Below are positions 1 to 8,633 of a stretch of DNA of 64,000 nt, one piece after another. Origin of the DNA: Woeseiaceae bacterium (GTDB lineage Bacteria > Pseudomonadota > Gammaproteobacteria > Steroidobacterales > Woeseiaceae); contig JAJFKV010000062.1 of the NCBI GenBank assembly GCA_021773055.1, positions 1 through 64,000 of the forward strand. The letters run 5' to 3'. Each line of letters opens with the position of its first letter. Position 1 is the first letter of the stretch. The notes below the pieces were generated by a model. The model had not been told where the DNA came from and ran no database searches. It saw only the letters and a program-made list of their open reading frames with translations. The translations under genes were made by a program, and so were the position numbers.

Positions 1-1
1 A

Positions 2-469
2 CTAGGCAGTGGACAGTGGTCGGGTCTGGAAGCAATTAAACTTTTCGACGAAACGGTTACACCAATGTGTAGCCCTCGTTTGCTTGAGGGACCCGATGCG
101 CTGAAGAGCCCGAACGATCTGCGCAAGCACGTGCTACTACACAATCATTCTATGGACGACGTCCCGGAATCGCCTACCTGGGAATCGTGGCTAAAAGCAG
201 CGGGCGCAAGCAATGTGGATGCTTCACGAGGCATGCATTTCAGCTTGCCCGATCACGGATTGCAGGCCAGCATTGATGGTGCGGGCGTTGTACTGGGTTG
301 GCGTTTTCTCTCAGCGGAAGACGTCGCGGCTGGACGCGTCGTCGAACCCTTCGACCTCATCCAGTCACTAGAGTCCAGCTTCTACCTGGTCTATCCGGAG
401 TCGAATTCGCTCAGGGCGAACATCGCAGCCCTCCGAGATTGGTTACTTCAAGAGGTCCGCGAGAATTAG
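2..469 (+). CDS. LysR-family transcriptional regulator, C-terminal part (5' end outside window)
   Basis: The frame is already open at the first bases of the window, so the DNA-binding N-terminus lies outside. About 155 residues remain, covering the distal half of the effector-binding domain. The pattern LGSGQW, then MCSPRLLEG, then LRKHVLLH, and a closing SNSLRANIAALRDWLLQEV is characteristic of GcvA-like LysR regulators, in which this segment forms the second lobe of a periplasmic-binding-protein-like fold. The target gene cannot be read from the fragment; LysR genes often regulate a divergent neighbour, which would lie outside the window. Its last four bases overlap the acyltransferase gene tail to tail. 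Family assignment is good; the effector is unknown. Confidence 0.85.
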   Translation, partial: LGSGQWSGLEAIKLFDETVTPMCSPRLLEGPDALKSPNDLRKHVLLHNHSMDDVPESPTWESWLKAAGASNVDASRGMHFSLPDHGLQASIDGAGVVLGWRFLSAEDVAAGRVVEPFDLIQSLESSFYLVYPESNSLRANIAALRDWLLQEVREN

Positions 470-2514
470 AAAGTTTGGTGATATCCACGCGTGATACTCG
501 GGCTCATGGCATCCAGCAGTCTTCGAACTTCGGGAACCAGCGTGTCAACGAATGTTGTTGTCAGGTGTTGACTGTCTCGGAAGACAACTACGCCACCCTC
601 CGTCATCGCCGCACATTTTCCTTCGGGACAGACCAAATCACCGAGATCGAGCAGCTTCACATTTTCAAGCTCGTCGGTCGCCTGCCCCAGAAGTCGCGAT
701 ACATCGTTGCTTTCGGATCCCACTTGAGCCTCCTCACACTCGCGTTTACCGCCACTCAGGCGGAGCGAAAAGCGATACGGTTGCTCGAGACAGCTTGGTC
801 CATCAAAGGAAAGCTCGGGCGTGCCCGGTATGACGACAACGGCCTTCGCCGCGGCGGCCAGTCGCGAAAATATTCGCGCGCTCCCCTCGATCCACTGCAG
901 CTCCGAAAAATCATACGTCGAGGAACTACCGACAAGAACAACATCAGGATTGACCATATCGATATAGTCGAGGGCTTGTTTACGCCATTGGGTACAAACC
1001 TGATAATCACCACCTACTTTTTCGTAATAATACGACTCGTCGACCATCGCGCACGACGACTTGGTCAACACAATCACTTGCCATTCTGGCGATGGGTACA
1101 GCGCCGGAATCAAAGACGACCATTGCGCACCAATGCTATCGCCGAGCAGGATCGCAAGTTTTTCTCCATCCCTGTTGCCGATGCCGCACGGAATAAGCTG
1201 TGCACTGCTGAACCAGGTGTCACAGGGACGGCCCTCGCCGTAAATAGCCGTAGGAAAATCGGCCCGCGGATCGTAACTATTATTGATGGCCGTCTGCATC
1301 GGTACGCCGTAAACATTCCGCTTCAGTGCGCCGGCACCGCCGACGGCGACAACGACGGCCAGAGTAGCGACGAGGGCTGTTCTCAGCGTTTTGACACGAC
1401 TGAATCGCCCCTTCCAGAATGGCAGCTCGATATGGCGGTAACTCAAAGACGCAAAAATCAGTGAGACACCGATCAGGACAGCCATACCAATTGTAGCGTT
1501 GGATATGCCGAAACTGCGCCCAAGTATTAGAATCGGCCAGTGCCAAAGGTATAAGGAGTATGAGCGATCACCCAGCCAGACGAAGGGCCGCGATACGAGC
1601 ACTATACCGGCACCGGTAGACCGCTGATCCGCTCCTGCGACGATAAGCATCGCCGCGCCGAAAGACGGGATCAGGGCATAGTAGCCTGGGTAAGTGATCT
1701 CGGCGCTAAGCATCACCGCACTGGCGAAAATCAACAGCAATCCGACGATTTCAACTGCCACCTTGTTTCGCAGCAGAAGTCGTGACGCTGCGTCGCCGAG
1801 GGAAGCATTGAGCCACACGTAGACCCCGGCTCCAAGCGCGAATTGCCAACCCCTCGACGGCATCATGTAAAAGGAAAGCAGCGGCTTGCTGGTCGACCAG
1901 TGCAAACTCAGCACCAGACTGACAACAAAGATGACGGCCAAAGAAACCAATGGCAAACTTCGCAACACCTTTTGTGACACATTCGTCGGTCGGAGCCAAA
2001 ACGCCAGAGCTATTAGCCACGGCCAGACCAAATAAAACTGCTCCTCGACTCCCAGAGACCAGGTATGCAGAAATAAGTCCTCTGCCGTAAGCGCCGAAAA
2101 ATAGTCGCGATCGACAAAGGCAAAGAAAAAGTTGCTGGTCCATGTGGCTGAATACACAAAAGAGCCGCTTTGCATGCGGACCTCGTAAGCTGAAAGCACG
2201 ATCGAGGACAAGAGCAAAACAGTAGTCAGCATAACAAGCAGCGCGGGTAACAAGCGCCTCAGACGGCGAGCCAGGAACCGGCCATAGTTTATTCGGCCTG
2301 TGGCCTCCTGTTCCTGCAACAGCAGGCCAGTGATCAGATAGCCGGAAAGCACGAAGAACACGTCTACACCGATAAATCCGCCGGCAAACCCAGAAACGCC
2401 CATATGCCCAAGGATCACGAGTGCGACAGCGATCGCCCGTAATCCCTGGAGATCGAGCCGGAATGCGGCAGTGCCGTGCACGACTTTTGTCAGCCGTGTT
2501 TTATCATTGAACAC
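466..2514 (-). CDS. Membrane O-acyltransferase with SGNH domain (acyltransferase-3/OafA type)
   Basis: Predicted inner-membrane enzyme that acylates, usually acetylates, a cell-surface glycan. Residues about 18-390 form the acyltransferase-3 membrane domain, opening with LDLQGLRAIAV, then GVDVFFVLSGYLI and the Arg-rich FLARRLRRLLPAL, followed by roughly ten hydrophobic segments. From about residue 440 a periplasmic SGNH hydrolase-like domain follows, with ILLGDSIGAQW (Ser of GDS near 459) and a C-terminal DSQHL holding the Asp/His pair. The 682-residue length fits two-domain OafA proteins. The start is a GTG with a weak ribosome site. A glycosyltransferase and methyltransferases lie just downstream of its promoter side, which supports a glycan role. 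The acceptor sugar cannot be named. Confidence 0.9.
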   Translation of the reverse strand: MFNDKTRLTKVVHGTAAFRLDLQGLRAIAVALVILGHMGVSGFAGGFIGVDVFFVLSGYLITGLLLQEQEATGRINYGRFLARRLRRLLPALLVMLTTVLLLSSIVLSAYEVRMQSGSFVYSATWTSNFFFAFVDRDYFSALTAEDLFLHTWSLGVEEQFYLVWPWLIALAFWLRPTNVSQKVLRSLPLVSLAVIFVVSLVLSLHWSTSKPLLSFYMMPSRGWQFALGAGVYVWLNASLGDAASRLLLRNKVAVEIVGLLLIFASAVMLSAEITYPGYYALIPSFGAAMLIVAGADQRSTGAGIVLVSRPFVWLGDRSYSLYLWHWPILILGRSFGISNATIGMAVLIGVSLIFASLSYRHIELPFWKGRFSRVKTLRTALVATLAVVVAVGGAGALKRNVYGVPMQTAINNSYDPRADFPTAIYGEGRPCDTWFSSAQLIPCGIGNRDGEKLAILLGDSIGAQWSSLIPALYPSPEWQVIVLTKSSCAMVDESYYYEKVGGDYQVCTQWRKQALDYIDMVNPDVVLVGSSSTYDFSELQWIEGSARIFSRLAAAAKAVVVIPGTPELSFDGPSCLEQPYRFSLRLSGGKRECEEAQVGSESNDVSRLLGQATDELENVKLLDLGDLVCPEGKCAAMTEGGVVVFRDSQHLTTTFVDTLVPEVRRLLDAMSPSITRGYHQTF

Positions 2515-2525
2515 AGGTTGTTTCG

Positions 2526-2633
2526 CTAAATAAGGTCAGGCAGAGCGGATAATACTAGCTGCTTGAGAATACAAAGCGCAACAACGCCCGCCAGCACCAC
2601 AAACAGGGTCAGCAAACTCGACTCGTTAAGCAA
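2526..2633 (-). CDS. Possible small membrane peptide or remnant of a membrane-protein C-terminus
   Basis: A short minus-strand frame lies immediately upstream of the acyltransferase gene. From a TTG codon at 2633 it encodes 35 residues dominated by one hydrophobic helix, LLTLFVVLAGVVALCILKQL, ending SALPDLI and a TAG stop. The frame stays open for about ten more residues upstream without an ATG. It could be a one-helix peptide translated ahead of the acyltransferase, or the surviving 3' end of a lost membrane protein. No good ribosome-binding site is visible, so the remnant reading is slightly preferred. No family is recognised. Confidence 0.25.
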   Translation of the reverse strand: MLNESSLLTLFVVLAGVVALCILKQLVLSALPDLI

Positions 2634-2659
2634 ATGTGTAAACCATGTGTCCGAATTAT

Positions 2660-2677
2660 CTGTAAGCTATCTGTCAG
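2660..2677 (+). promoter_or_regulatory. Candidate PhoB box (direct repeat CTGTAAG-N4-CTGTCAG)
   Basis: Two 7-base direct repeats, CTGTAAG and CTGTCAG, are separated by 4 bases, which is an 11-base period. This is the geometry of the Pho box bound by PhoB, and by eye 14 of 18 positions match the consensus CTKTCATAWAWCTGTCAY. A third half-site, TTGTCAGT, follows at 2692-2699. The site is oriented towards the methyltransferase at 2810 and sits in the largest gene-free gap near the start of the window (about 2529-2809). Binding is inferred; other OmpR-family regulators use similar spacing. Confidence 0.4.
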
Positions 2678-2809
2678 GAAGCACACTTAACTTGTCAGTA
2701 CCCTATTGATACCATTTGACATCCACTCGAATGAGGGCAAGGTCTTGCTAGTCTGACGCGATTCGGTGTCTATTTGCGAGTGTAATCGCAGTGATTGGAA
2801 GCCAGAGCA

Positions 2810-3496
2810 ATGGACAGAAGAAATTCAGATCTCAAGGATAGCTGGAAACAGCGGCATGGCGCCCTGGGTAACACCAGGAGATCTGTACTCTACAAAAACT
2901 TTCCGGAATTTCTAAACAATTACATTCACGCCAGCCATGTCAAATTCGTTCTGAACCAACTTCCGCGATCGCCGCGGCACGTTCTTGATTTGGGCTGCGG
3001 GTACGGGCGCATTTCAGCAGAGATTCAAAATGTTCACCCGTCCGCCAAATTGCAAGGGGTAGAATTGTGTGACGAATTTGCCGAACAGTTTCGTCGGGAC
3101 TTGGGCGACTGCGCTTCTGCCACCATTCAGGAATACGTCCCGACAGAACAGTTCGATGTGATTTTGTTTGTTACTGTTCTGATGTACGTGGCGCCGGATG
3201 AGGTCGCGGTAAATCTCGCTCGGTATTGGGATGCATTAGCTCCTGGTGGTCGGCTGATCGTCATTGAACCCTGCGATAACGCTTTGATCTGGTTGAGAAA
3301 AAAAACAAAAGCCAGGAACATTTCACCAACCGGAGGGAGCCTCGTTCATTATTTCGCGAGCGACGAACTGGGCTCGCATCTGGATCGATTATCGGGATCG
3401 AGGATAATTCGAAAGGAAAACTTCGGGTTATTTCCGCTGCTTGGTGTGCCCAGGCTGCACTGCGGTTTCTCTGTAGAGAAAGCTGCGCACTCGTAA
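2810..3496 (+). CDS. Class I SAM-dependent methyltransferase
   Basis: Soluble 228-residue methyltransferase of the Rossmann-like class I fold. The SAM-binding motif HVLDLGCGYGRIS lies near residue 60, the acidic end of strand beta-2 in LQGVELCDEF, and motif IV-like VILFVTVLMYV near residue 120, followed by APGGRLIVIEP. The ATG at 2810 is preferred over an in-frame TTG at 2795 because GGAAG lies about ten bases upstream of it. The substrate is not evident; relatives methylate sugars, lipids or small molecules. Its position beside a glycosyltransferase and an acyltransferase suggests surface-glycan or lipid decoration. A PhoB-box-like repeat lies about 130 bases upstream. Confidence 0.85.
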   Translation: MDRRNSDLKDSWKQRHGALGNTRRSVLYKNFPEFLNNYIHASHVKFVLNQLPRSPRHVLDLGCGYGRISAEIQNVHPSAKLQGVELCDEFAEQFRRDLGDCASATIQEYVPTEQFDVILFVTVLMYVAPDEVAVNLARYWDALAPGGRLIVIEPCDNALIWLRKKTKARNISPTGGSLVHYFASDELGSHLDRLSGSRIIRKENFGLFPLLGVPRLHCGFSVEKAAHS

Positions 3497-3556
3497 TTTT
3501 GCCGTGCAATCAGATACGTCTGATGAGTTAGTTGGCAATCGATGCCCGAGTACAGG

Positions 3557-4666
3557 TCAATTGCGATAAGCATTCGCTCTATCACGATATATCTGTTCGA
3601 GATCATTGACTGAGTTCAGTATGTTGTACTCTTCTTCAATGTACTTACTTGCCTGCTTGCGAATAGAGTTGAGGAAATCCGTGTCGCGAGCTGCATCAAT
3701 TGCATCGTAGAAAGAACCAATATCGCCACTATTGTACGGAAGACATCGACCTTCGGACTCGTAAAATGGGGCTAAGAAATTTAGCTTCGGAAGTACGACC
3801 GGCACCCCGAAGTGCATCGCTTCAATAATGGATGTCGGAACAAATTGGACCTCTTCATTTCCGTAAGGAAAAGCAAACAAGCGTGCACGATCGAAAATTT
3901 TGGGAAGCGAAATCTTATCGAGATACTCAATTGACCCTGGTGCCCAATAATTGTCATTGCTTGATGCAACTCTTCGTCGCAGTCGTTTATTTTGCAGGAA
4001 TGGAACGGCGACGATTAACCTGTAGCCGCGTTTTTGCAATTCCTCACCCGCTCTAAGTAATAGCCTAAGGCCCCTTACATCCATTACATATTTGAAGCTA
4101 TCGTCACTCTCGACGGCTTCTCCTGACATGAAGAGGATGCATTTCTCGTCCGACGCTTCGCGCGCAAGAAAAACAGGATCAATCGCAGGCAAGTTCACGC
4201 CGAAGCGCACGGTACGCTGTGCGGCACTGTGCTGATTGAGGTAAGCGTTTTTCAACGCAAAGCGATGAAACCAGGTATCAGCATCGTTGGTCAGCGAGTA
4301 CATGAGCGTACAGCAGGGTATCGATTGGCGCCGACATAGCCGTTCGACATACCTGATCGACCAGATGTTCGCCAAACCCCGCAAGCCCGAGAATACACCG
4401 AACGGGAGGTGGCACACCAAATCGGGCTGATGCATCCGGATCGCGTGTCTGAGGTGTCTGCGAATATGAATAAGATGCTGCGAACCGCTACGGCAAATAT
4501 GTTCTTCGGTTTTTACCGGTAGGTCCGCCGTTTCGCCCTCATTGACAGTGATGAACGCCAATACATCCCATCTCTCTGTTGTAACCTGACAAAGGTCCCT
4601 AAAAAATTTCTTGCGACCTTCCGACCAGGGCGTACAGATTTTGGGGCCTACCATTAATACTTTCAT
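3557..4666 (-). CDS. Glycosyltransferase, GT-B fold (group 1 / family 4-like)
   Basis: Predicted cytoplasmic or membrane-associated glycosyltransferase of 369 residues. The second Rossmann half is the recognisable part: a sugar-nucleotide binding region around FVPTSIIEAMHFGVPVVLP, with the E-x7-E-like helix and Gly-Val-Pro-Val turn typical of GT4 enzymes, followed by a helix that decides how much of the glycan is built. The N-terminus begins MKVLMVGPK, a usual first strand. The ATG at 4666 is preferred over a TTG six bases earlier. The methyltransferase gene upstream on the same strand lies about 65 bases away, so the two may share a transcript. Donor and acceptor cannot be assigned. Confidence 0.82.
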   Translation of the reverse strand: MKVLMVGPKICTPWSEGRKKFFRDLCQVTTERWDVLAFITVNEGETADLPVKTEEHICRSGSQHLIHIRRHLRHAIRMHQPDLVCHLPFGVFSGLRGLANIWSIRYVERLCRRQSIPCCTLMYSLTNDADTWFHRFALKNAYLNQHSAAQRTVRFGVNLPAIDPVFLAREASDEKCILFMSGEAVESDDSFKYVMDVRGLRLLLRAGEELQKRGYRLIVAVPFLQNKRLRRRVASSNDNYWAPGSIEYLDKISLPKIFDRARLFAFPYGNEEVQFVPTSIIEAMHFGVPVVLPKLNFLAPFYESEGRCLPYNSGDIGSFYDAIDAARDTDFLNSIRKQASKYIEEEYNILNSVNDLEQIYRDRANAYRN

Positions 4667-4730
4667 GGTCAATTCTACCGGCGGAATATCACGTCTGACG
4701 GGCTGTGGAAATACTGGCTAACGACTGAGA

Positions 4731-5486
4731 TCAAGTGGCTTCCTGCATGGCCTGGCCGACAATAACAAATTGTTCGGCAAGAATTCGATAGGGTGGAAAG
4801 CGATGACGGAGACCAAACCGGTATGCCAGCTTGGTCGACAAGAGTTTCACGAAGTGGAGATGCCAGCCACCGACGCCCAATATCTTCGGTGCATCGAATC
4901 CGTGATTGGTCAATAGTGATTTCGCCCGGCTTGGTGAACTGTAGTGCGAATCGGGCGCGAATCGCCGGTACCGAATGATGTTGTAGACCAAGTGTGGGAT
5001 AGCATAAAACCAGCGTGCCACGAGATTGTCGAGATCTACGAGAATTGTTCCGCCGGGTTTCAATACCCGGGAGAATTCTTGCATTAGTTGGTCTTGATCG
5101 TCATCTTCGAACAGGTGAAGAAATCGAGTGGAAATCAAAAAATCAAAAGTGTTATCCGCAAATGGCAGATTGAACGCGCTGGTTTGAATGAAGTCTGTAA
5201 CAGCCTCACCTGAATTTATGCTGTCTCTTGCTTGCACCATCATGTTCGGCGTCAGATCACATGCGATAGTGGATATTCCAAGCGAGTTGAGCAATCGCGT
5301 AGTGTGTCCAGTGCCGCACGCGACCTCCAGGACCAGTGCATCGCTTGGAATGGCTTCGCAGACATCGCTAACCACTTTGTAGTGAAGGGAGCGAAACAAA
5401 CTGCCATAGCTTGTACCGTAACGAGTGTTCTCGTAGACGTCTGCTTCAACTGAGTAAAACTGTTTGTATTCCTGATTATCTGACAC
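4731..5486 (-). CDS. Class I SAM-dependent methyltransferase (UbiE/COQ5-like)
   Basis: 251-residue methyltransferase of the type-11 family. Motif I is LVLEVACGTGHTTRLL near residue 50, followed by the acidic IACDLTPNMM and the post-motif segment FDFLISTRFLHLF; LKPGGTILVDLDN is the usual strand-5 region. The start is a GTG preceded by AAGGGTG at a good distance. It belongs to the minus-strand pair with the glycosyltransferase and faces away from the flippase-like gene, which starts 66 bases on the other side. The substrate is unknown; small-molecule or glycolipid methylation is most likely from the surroundings. Confidence 0.85.
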   Translation of the reverse strand: MSDNQEYKQFYSVEADVYENTRYGTSYGSLFRSLHYKVVSDVCEAIPSDALVLEVACGTGHTTRLLNSLGISTIACDLTPNMMVQARDSINSGEAVTDFIQTSAFNLPFADNTFDFLISTRFLHLFEDDDQDQLMQEFSRVLKPGGTILVDLDNLVARWFYAIPHLVYNIIRYRRFAPDSHYSSPSRAKSLLTNHGFDAPKILGVGGWHLHFVKLLSTKLAYRFGLRHRFPPYRILAEQFVIVGQAMQEAT

Positions 5487-5552
5487 GCTACACCCTTAAT
5501 ATGTGGACTCTGTCTAACGACACACGGCAATCGTCCGCGTAGACTTCACCTC

Positions 5553-6521
5553 ATGAAACTCCTGCAAAAGGCCGGGATGATCCGGGCAGCACTAATAGCG
5601 GCTGTGCTGTTGTCCTTGTTCGTCCTGATTCCGGCGATTTCCCCCAGTATGAATTTTCGGCTGCTCCTGACCGGAGAGGCGTCGCATTTTATCATCATCG
5701 CAATTTTCTTCGTATTTTTGCATTTTCTTTTTGAGCCGCTGAGATGGTACTTGTATATCGGTCGAAAATCGTCTGAATCGCCACAGCACAATGGAAACTT
5801 TGCTGCGGTATTCGCCGTATTGTCCACGACGGCGCTACTCAGCTACACGATGCCATTCAAGCTCGGACTGCCGACTCGTATTTATCTGGTCAAAGAGTAT
5901 CTGGGGCTAAGCGTTAAGCGTATTGTGTACGTGTTGGCTGTCGATGGTTCGATGAACCTCACAATTTGGGGATTATTCGGTGCGGGATGTGCGGTCTATC
6001 TGCTTCCTTCCAGCTATCTGTCAAATCATCTCCATCTGATCGCTGTTGGCGTGAGTCTCTTACTTCTGGTGGCGTATCTGGGCCGCCGTCCCTTGTACAA
6101 GATCGTAAAACCGCTCCTGGAAAGAGAGTCCAGGATCCCGACAAAGAAGATATTCTTATCCGCGACGATCTTGGTCGCTGATGTTATCGGGTTCGGTCTC
6201 AGGCACTTGGCGATATTCATAGTATTGGGTTTTCAAATTAATCATTTCGATGCTTTTCTGATTGGGGTGCTCAGTGTTTTTGCCGGCATTGCGTCCACGT
6301 TGCCAATGGGTTTAGGAGCGTATGACGCGACGTTAATCTTCTTGCTAACCCGGTTCGGCGTTCCGTTGGAACTGGCCACACTCTCGCCTATCGTTAATCG
6401 AACACTGAACTTATTGAGCAGCATGTTATTCGGCGGCGCCTCGTCGCTGTATCTGATGAGAACGACGACCGAGCACCAATCGGATAGCCTGACATCGAGC
6501 AGATCAAAGACTGCACAGTGA
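5553..6521 (+). CDS. Flippase-like membrane protein (LPG synthase transmembrane-domain / UPF0104 family)
   Basis: Integral membrane protein of 322 residues with about eight hydrophobic helices, beginning with AALIAAVLLSLFVLIPAI after a short cytoplasmic N-terminus. The order of helices and the segments TALLSYTMPFKLGLPTRIYL and GIASTLPMGLGAYDAT match the family containing the flippase domain of lysylphosphatidylglycerol synthase. Such proteins move lipid or lipid-linked substrates across the inner membrane; the catalytic aminoacyl-transfer domain of full MprF is absent. It closes the 5' glycan or lipid block of the window. A C-terminal tail rich in Ser and Thr follows the last helix. The transported substrate is not evident. 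Confidence 0.8.
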   Translation: MKLLQKAGMIRAALIAAVLLSLFVLIPAISPSMNFRLLLTGEASHFIIIAIFFVFLHFLFEPLRWYLYIGRKSSESPQHNGNFAAVFAVLSTTALLSYTMPFKLGLPTRIYLVKEYLGLSVKRIVYVLAVDGSMNLTIWGLFGAGCAVYLLPSSYLSNHLHLIAVGVSLLLLVAYLGRRPLYKIVKPLLERESRIPTKKIFLSATILVADVIGFGLRHLAIFIVLGFQINHFDAFLIGVLSVFAGIASTLPMGLGAYDATLIFLLTRFGVPLELATLSPIVNRTLNLLSSMLFGGASSLYLMRTTTEHQSDSLTSSRSKTAQ

Positions 6522-6659
6522 GGTAGTCAAAGCCGAGCAAACGCCATCGATTTCCGCCCGAGATCATTCGGGTTCAGGATGAGAACTCCTGTTCGAAATA
6601 ACGCGCCAGCGTTTAGGCGCATGAAGTACGTGTAATCCGCAGGGTTTTGCCACGTCAGA

Positions 6660-6675
6660 ACTGACAATTGTCAGT
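6660..6675. promoter_or_regulatory. 16-base perfect palindrome upstream of the octahaem lipoprotein gene
   Basis: ACTGACAATTGTCAGT is a perfect palindrome lying about 105 bases before the ATG of the multihaem lipoprotein. Perfect palindromes of this size in a promoter region are typical of dimeric repressor or activator sites. The half-site TTGTCAGT also occurs at 2692-2699. The rest of the 258-base gap shows nothing else readable apart from weak hairpins. The binding protein is unknown. Confidence 0.4.
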
Positions 6676-6779
6676 GTATTAAACCTCCCAAGCTCGCATG
6701 CTACATCTCGGTCGGGTAGCTCGCGTTCCTCAAATTGAGATATCCGCTCTGCTCACTAAAACCAAACGGGGTTGGGATA

Positions 6780-8576
6780 ATGAACAAACTTTTCTGGCGC
6801 TTTCTGCCGTTGGCAGCAAGCGCATTTTTGCTTACGGGTTGCTCAGGTGATGACGGTGCTGCTGGTGCCGCAGGCGCAGCAGGGCTAGCGGGAAACACCG
6901 GTTTCTCCTGTTGGGATCTGAATCAGAACGGCGTTGGTGATCCGGAGGAAGATCTGAACGGTGACGGCAATGTGGACGTTCTTGATTGTCGCGAGCCTCT
7001 TCCCGGGACAGCTATCGTAGTCAGTGGCAACATATCTACGCCTGCCGGTCCTCTCGATCGTTTTTCCTCGATCTTTTTTGTACCCAGTGGTGCCGCAGCG
7101 GGTAGTCAGTTCGACGCCGATATTGCCGCAGACGGTAGTTACACGGTTGAGCTGGCCGAAGGTACCTACGTCGGTCATGCGAGCCGACCGGGCTACGAGG
7201 ACCTTATGGTTGATCCCGTTGCGGTCACACAGGCTGGTCCAAATATCTTCGACTTCGAACTGCCTGAGATTGCGGACGGCGAGTTTATCAGCAGTGAAGA
7301 GTGCGGCATTTGCCACACTGTTCAATATGCATCGTTCGTACAGTCCGGTCATCCGTACAAATTAAACAAGGTCGTAAACGGCAGTCAACCCATCTATCCG
7401 TTTACTACACTGAACGGTGTTCTGCAGCGAGTGTTCGATGATGATGCGGATATCGCTGGCGGGCTGGCAGATCCCCAACCAGGAACCGAAAACGGTCTCG
7501 GTACACCAGTCACCTGGGACGACGTCTCTTACGTTATCGGTGGTTATTTCTGGAAAGCACGCTTCGTTGATATGGCTGGGGCGGTCGTCACCGGCTCCAA
7601 CGTTCAGTACAACTTTGCGACCGACGCTCTGACCGGTTATCACAATAATGAATCAGACAAACCGTATAACTGCGGTAACTGCCATACGACCGGTTGGCGC
7701 CACACGGATGCGACATTGAACCCGACAGGACAGGACGGTCTTGCTTTCATGCAGGGTACTTTCTTTGAAGGTGGAGTTCATTGTGAGGCATGCCATAGCG
7801 CAGGCTCTGCCCACGCCAAGTTCAGTGGCAAAATTGTTCGTGATGCAATACCTCGCTCATTGGCGCAACTCTCCATGCCAGAAGCAGGCTTCGGTCTTGC
7901 GACGGCCTGCGGTGAATGCCACACCCGCGATGGTGAACGAGATTATCCGAGCTACCTGAGTGGCTTCGATGTTGCGTTGGCTGCAGCCGCGGTTGCAGAC
8001 ACCCGGCCAAGTGTCATGGGTGGTCGCATCGCTGCCAGCGGTGGTCTTATCAAACACCACGAGCAGTATGATGAAGTGCTCGGCATTGACCCGGACACGT
8101 TACAGACGACTCGTTCGCCCGGATTCATGGCCTTGCACGGAGATTGCAACACTTGCCACAATCCACACGGGTCTTCAGTGAACGTCAATAATCCACTGTA
8201 TACAGGCGTGGCCGGCGTTGATCCAAGCAATGCCGGATGTCTCGGTTGCCATTCTGACTACAATACGACGCTGCGTGGGCCGGGCATGATGAATCTCGAT
8301 TGCATCGATTGCCACATGCCAGATCTGGCTAAGTCCGCGACCAAGGTAGCCGGTGATGTTGATCGTCCGACGGTCGGGGATGTTGCCTCGCATATCTTCA
8401 GGATTTCACTGGACTCGACCCAGCCGCAGTTCACTGCGAGCGGTGGATTCGCATATCCAGCGATTGACGAAGATTATGCCTGCCGGACCTGTCACAACTC
8501 GTCAGACACGGCAGTCACTTTCCCGGTTCCGGATCTCTTCGTTGATAGTTACGTTTACCACAACAATATTCCGTAG
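6780..8576 (+). CDS. Octahaem c-type cytochrome lipoprotein with collagen-like segment
   Basis: Exported electron carrier of 598 residues. The start at 6780 gives a lipoprotein signal, LPLAASAFLLTGC, with Cys as the lipid anchor. Next come a short collagen-like Gly-Ala-Ala run, two Asp-rich calcium-binding-like loops (DLNQNGVGDPEEDLNGDGN), and a beta-sandwich segment at about residues 80-165. The rest carries eight CxxCH haem sites: CGICH, CGNCH, CEACH, CGECH, CNTCH, CLGCH, CIDCH and CRTCH. The anchor and haem number suggest a periplasmic or outer-surface respiratory protein. No porin or second cytochrome lies beside it, so its partner is unknown. A strong hairpin terminator follows the stop codon. 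Confidence 0.9.
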   Translation: MNKLFWRFLPLAASAFLLTGCSGDDGAAGAAGAAGLAGNTGFSCWDLNQNGVGDPEEDLNGDGNVDVLDCREPLPGTAIVVSGNISTPAGPLDRFSSIFFVPSGAAAGSQFDADIAADGSYTVELAEGTYVGHASRPGYEDLMVDPVAVTQAGPNIFDFELPEIADGEFISSEECGICHTVQYASFVQSGHPYKLNKVVNGSQPIYPFTTLNGVLQRVFDDDADIAGGLADPQPGTENGLGTPVTWDDVSYVIGGYFWKARFVDMAGAVVTGSNVQYNFATDALTGYHNNESDKPYNCGNCHTTGWRHTDATLNPTGQDGLAFMQGTFFEGGVHCEACHSAGSAHAKFSGKIVRDAIPRSLAQLSMPEAGFGLATACGECHTRDGERDYPSYLSGFDVALAAAAVADTRPSVMGGRIAASGGLIKHHEQYDEVLGIDPDTLQTTRSPGFMALHGDCNTCHNPHGSSVNVNNPLYTGVAGVDPSNAGCLGCHSDYNTTLRGPGMMNLDCIDCHMPDLAKSATKVAGDVDRPTVGDVASHIFRISLDSTQPQFTASGGFAYPAIDEDYACRTCHNSSDTAVTFPVPDLFVDSYVYHNNIP

Positions 8577-8633
8577 TTTCCACGTTTACGGATAGAATCA
8601 CAGGCCCCGGTTGCTCCTGGGGCACTTGGCCCG

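Noticed and set aside
298..1464. Long open frame on the plus strand, 388 codons
   Set aside because: It lies opposite the acyltransferase gene, whose domains are complete; the opposed frame has no recognisable motifs and a composition rich in Arg and Thr, as antisense frames do.
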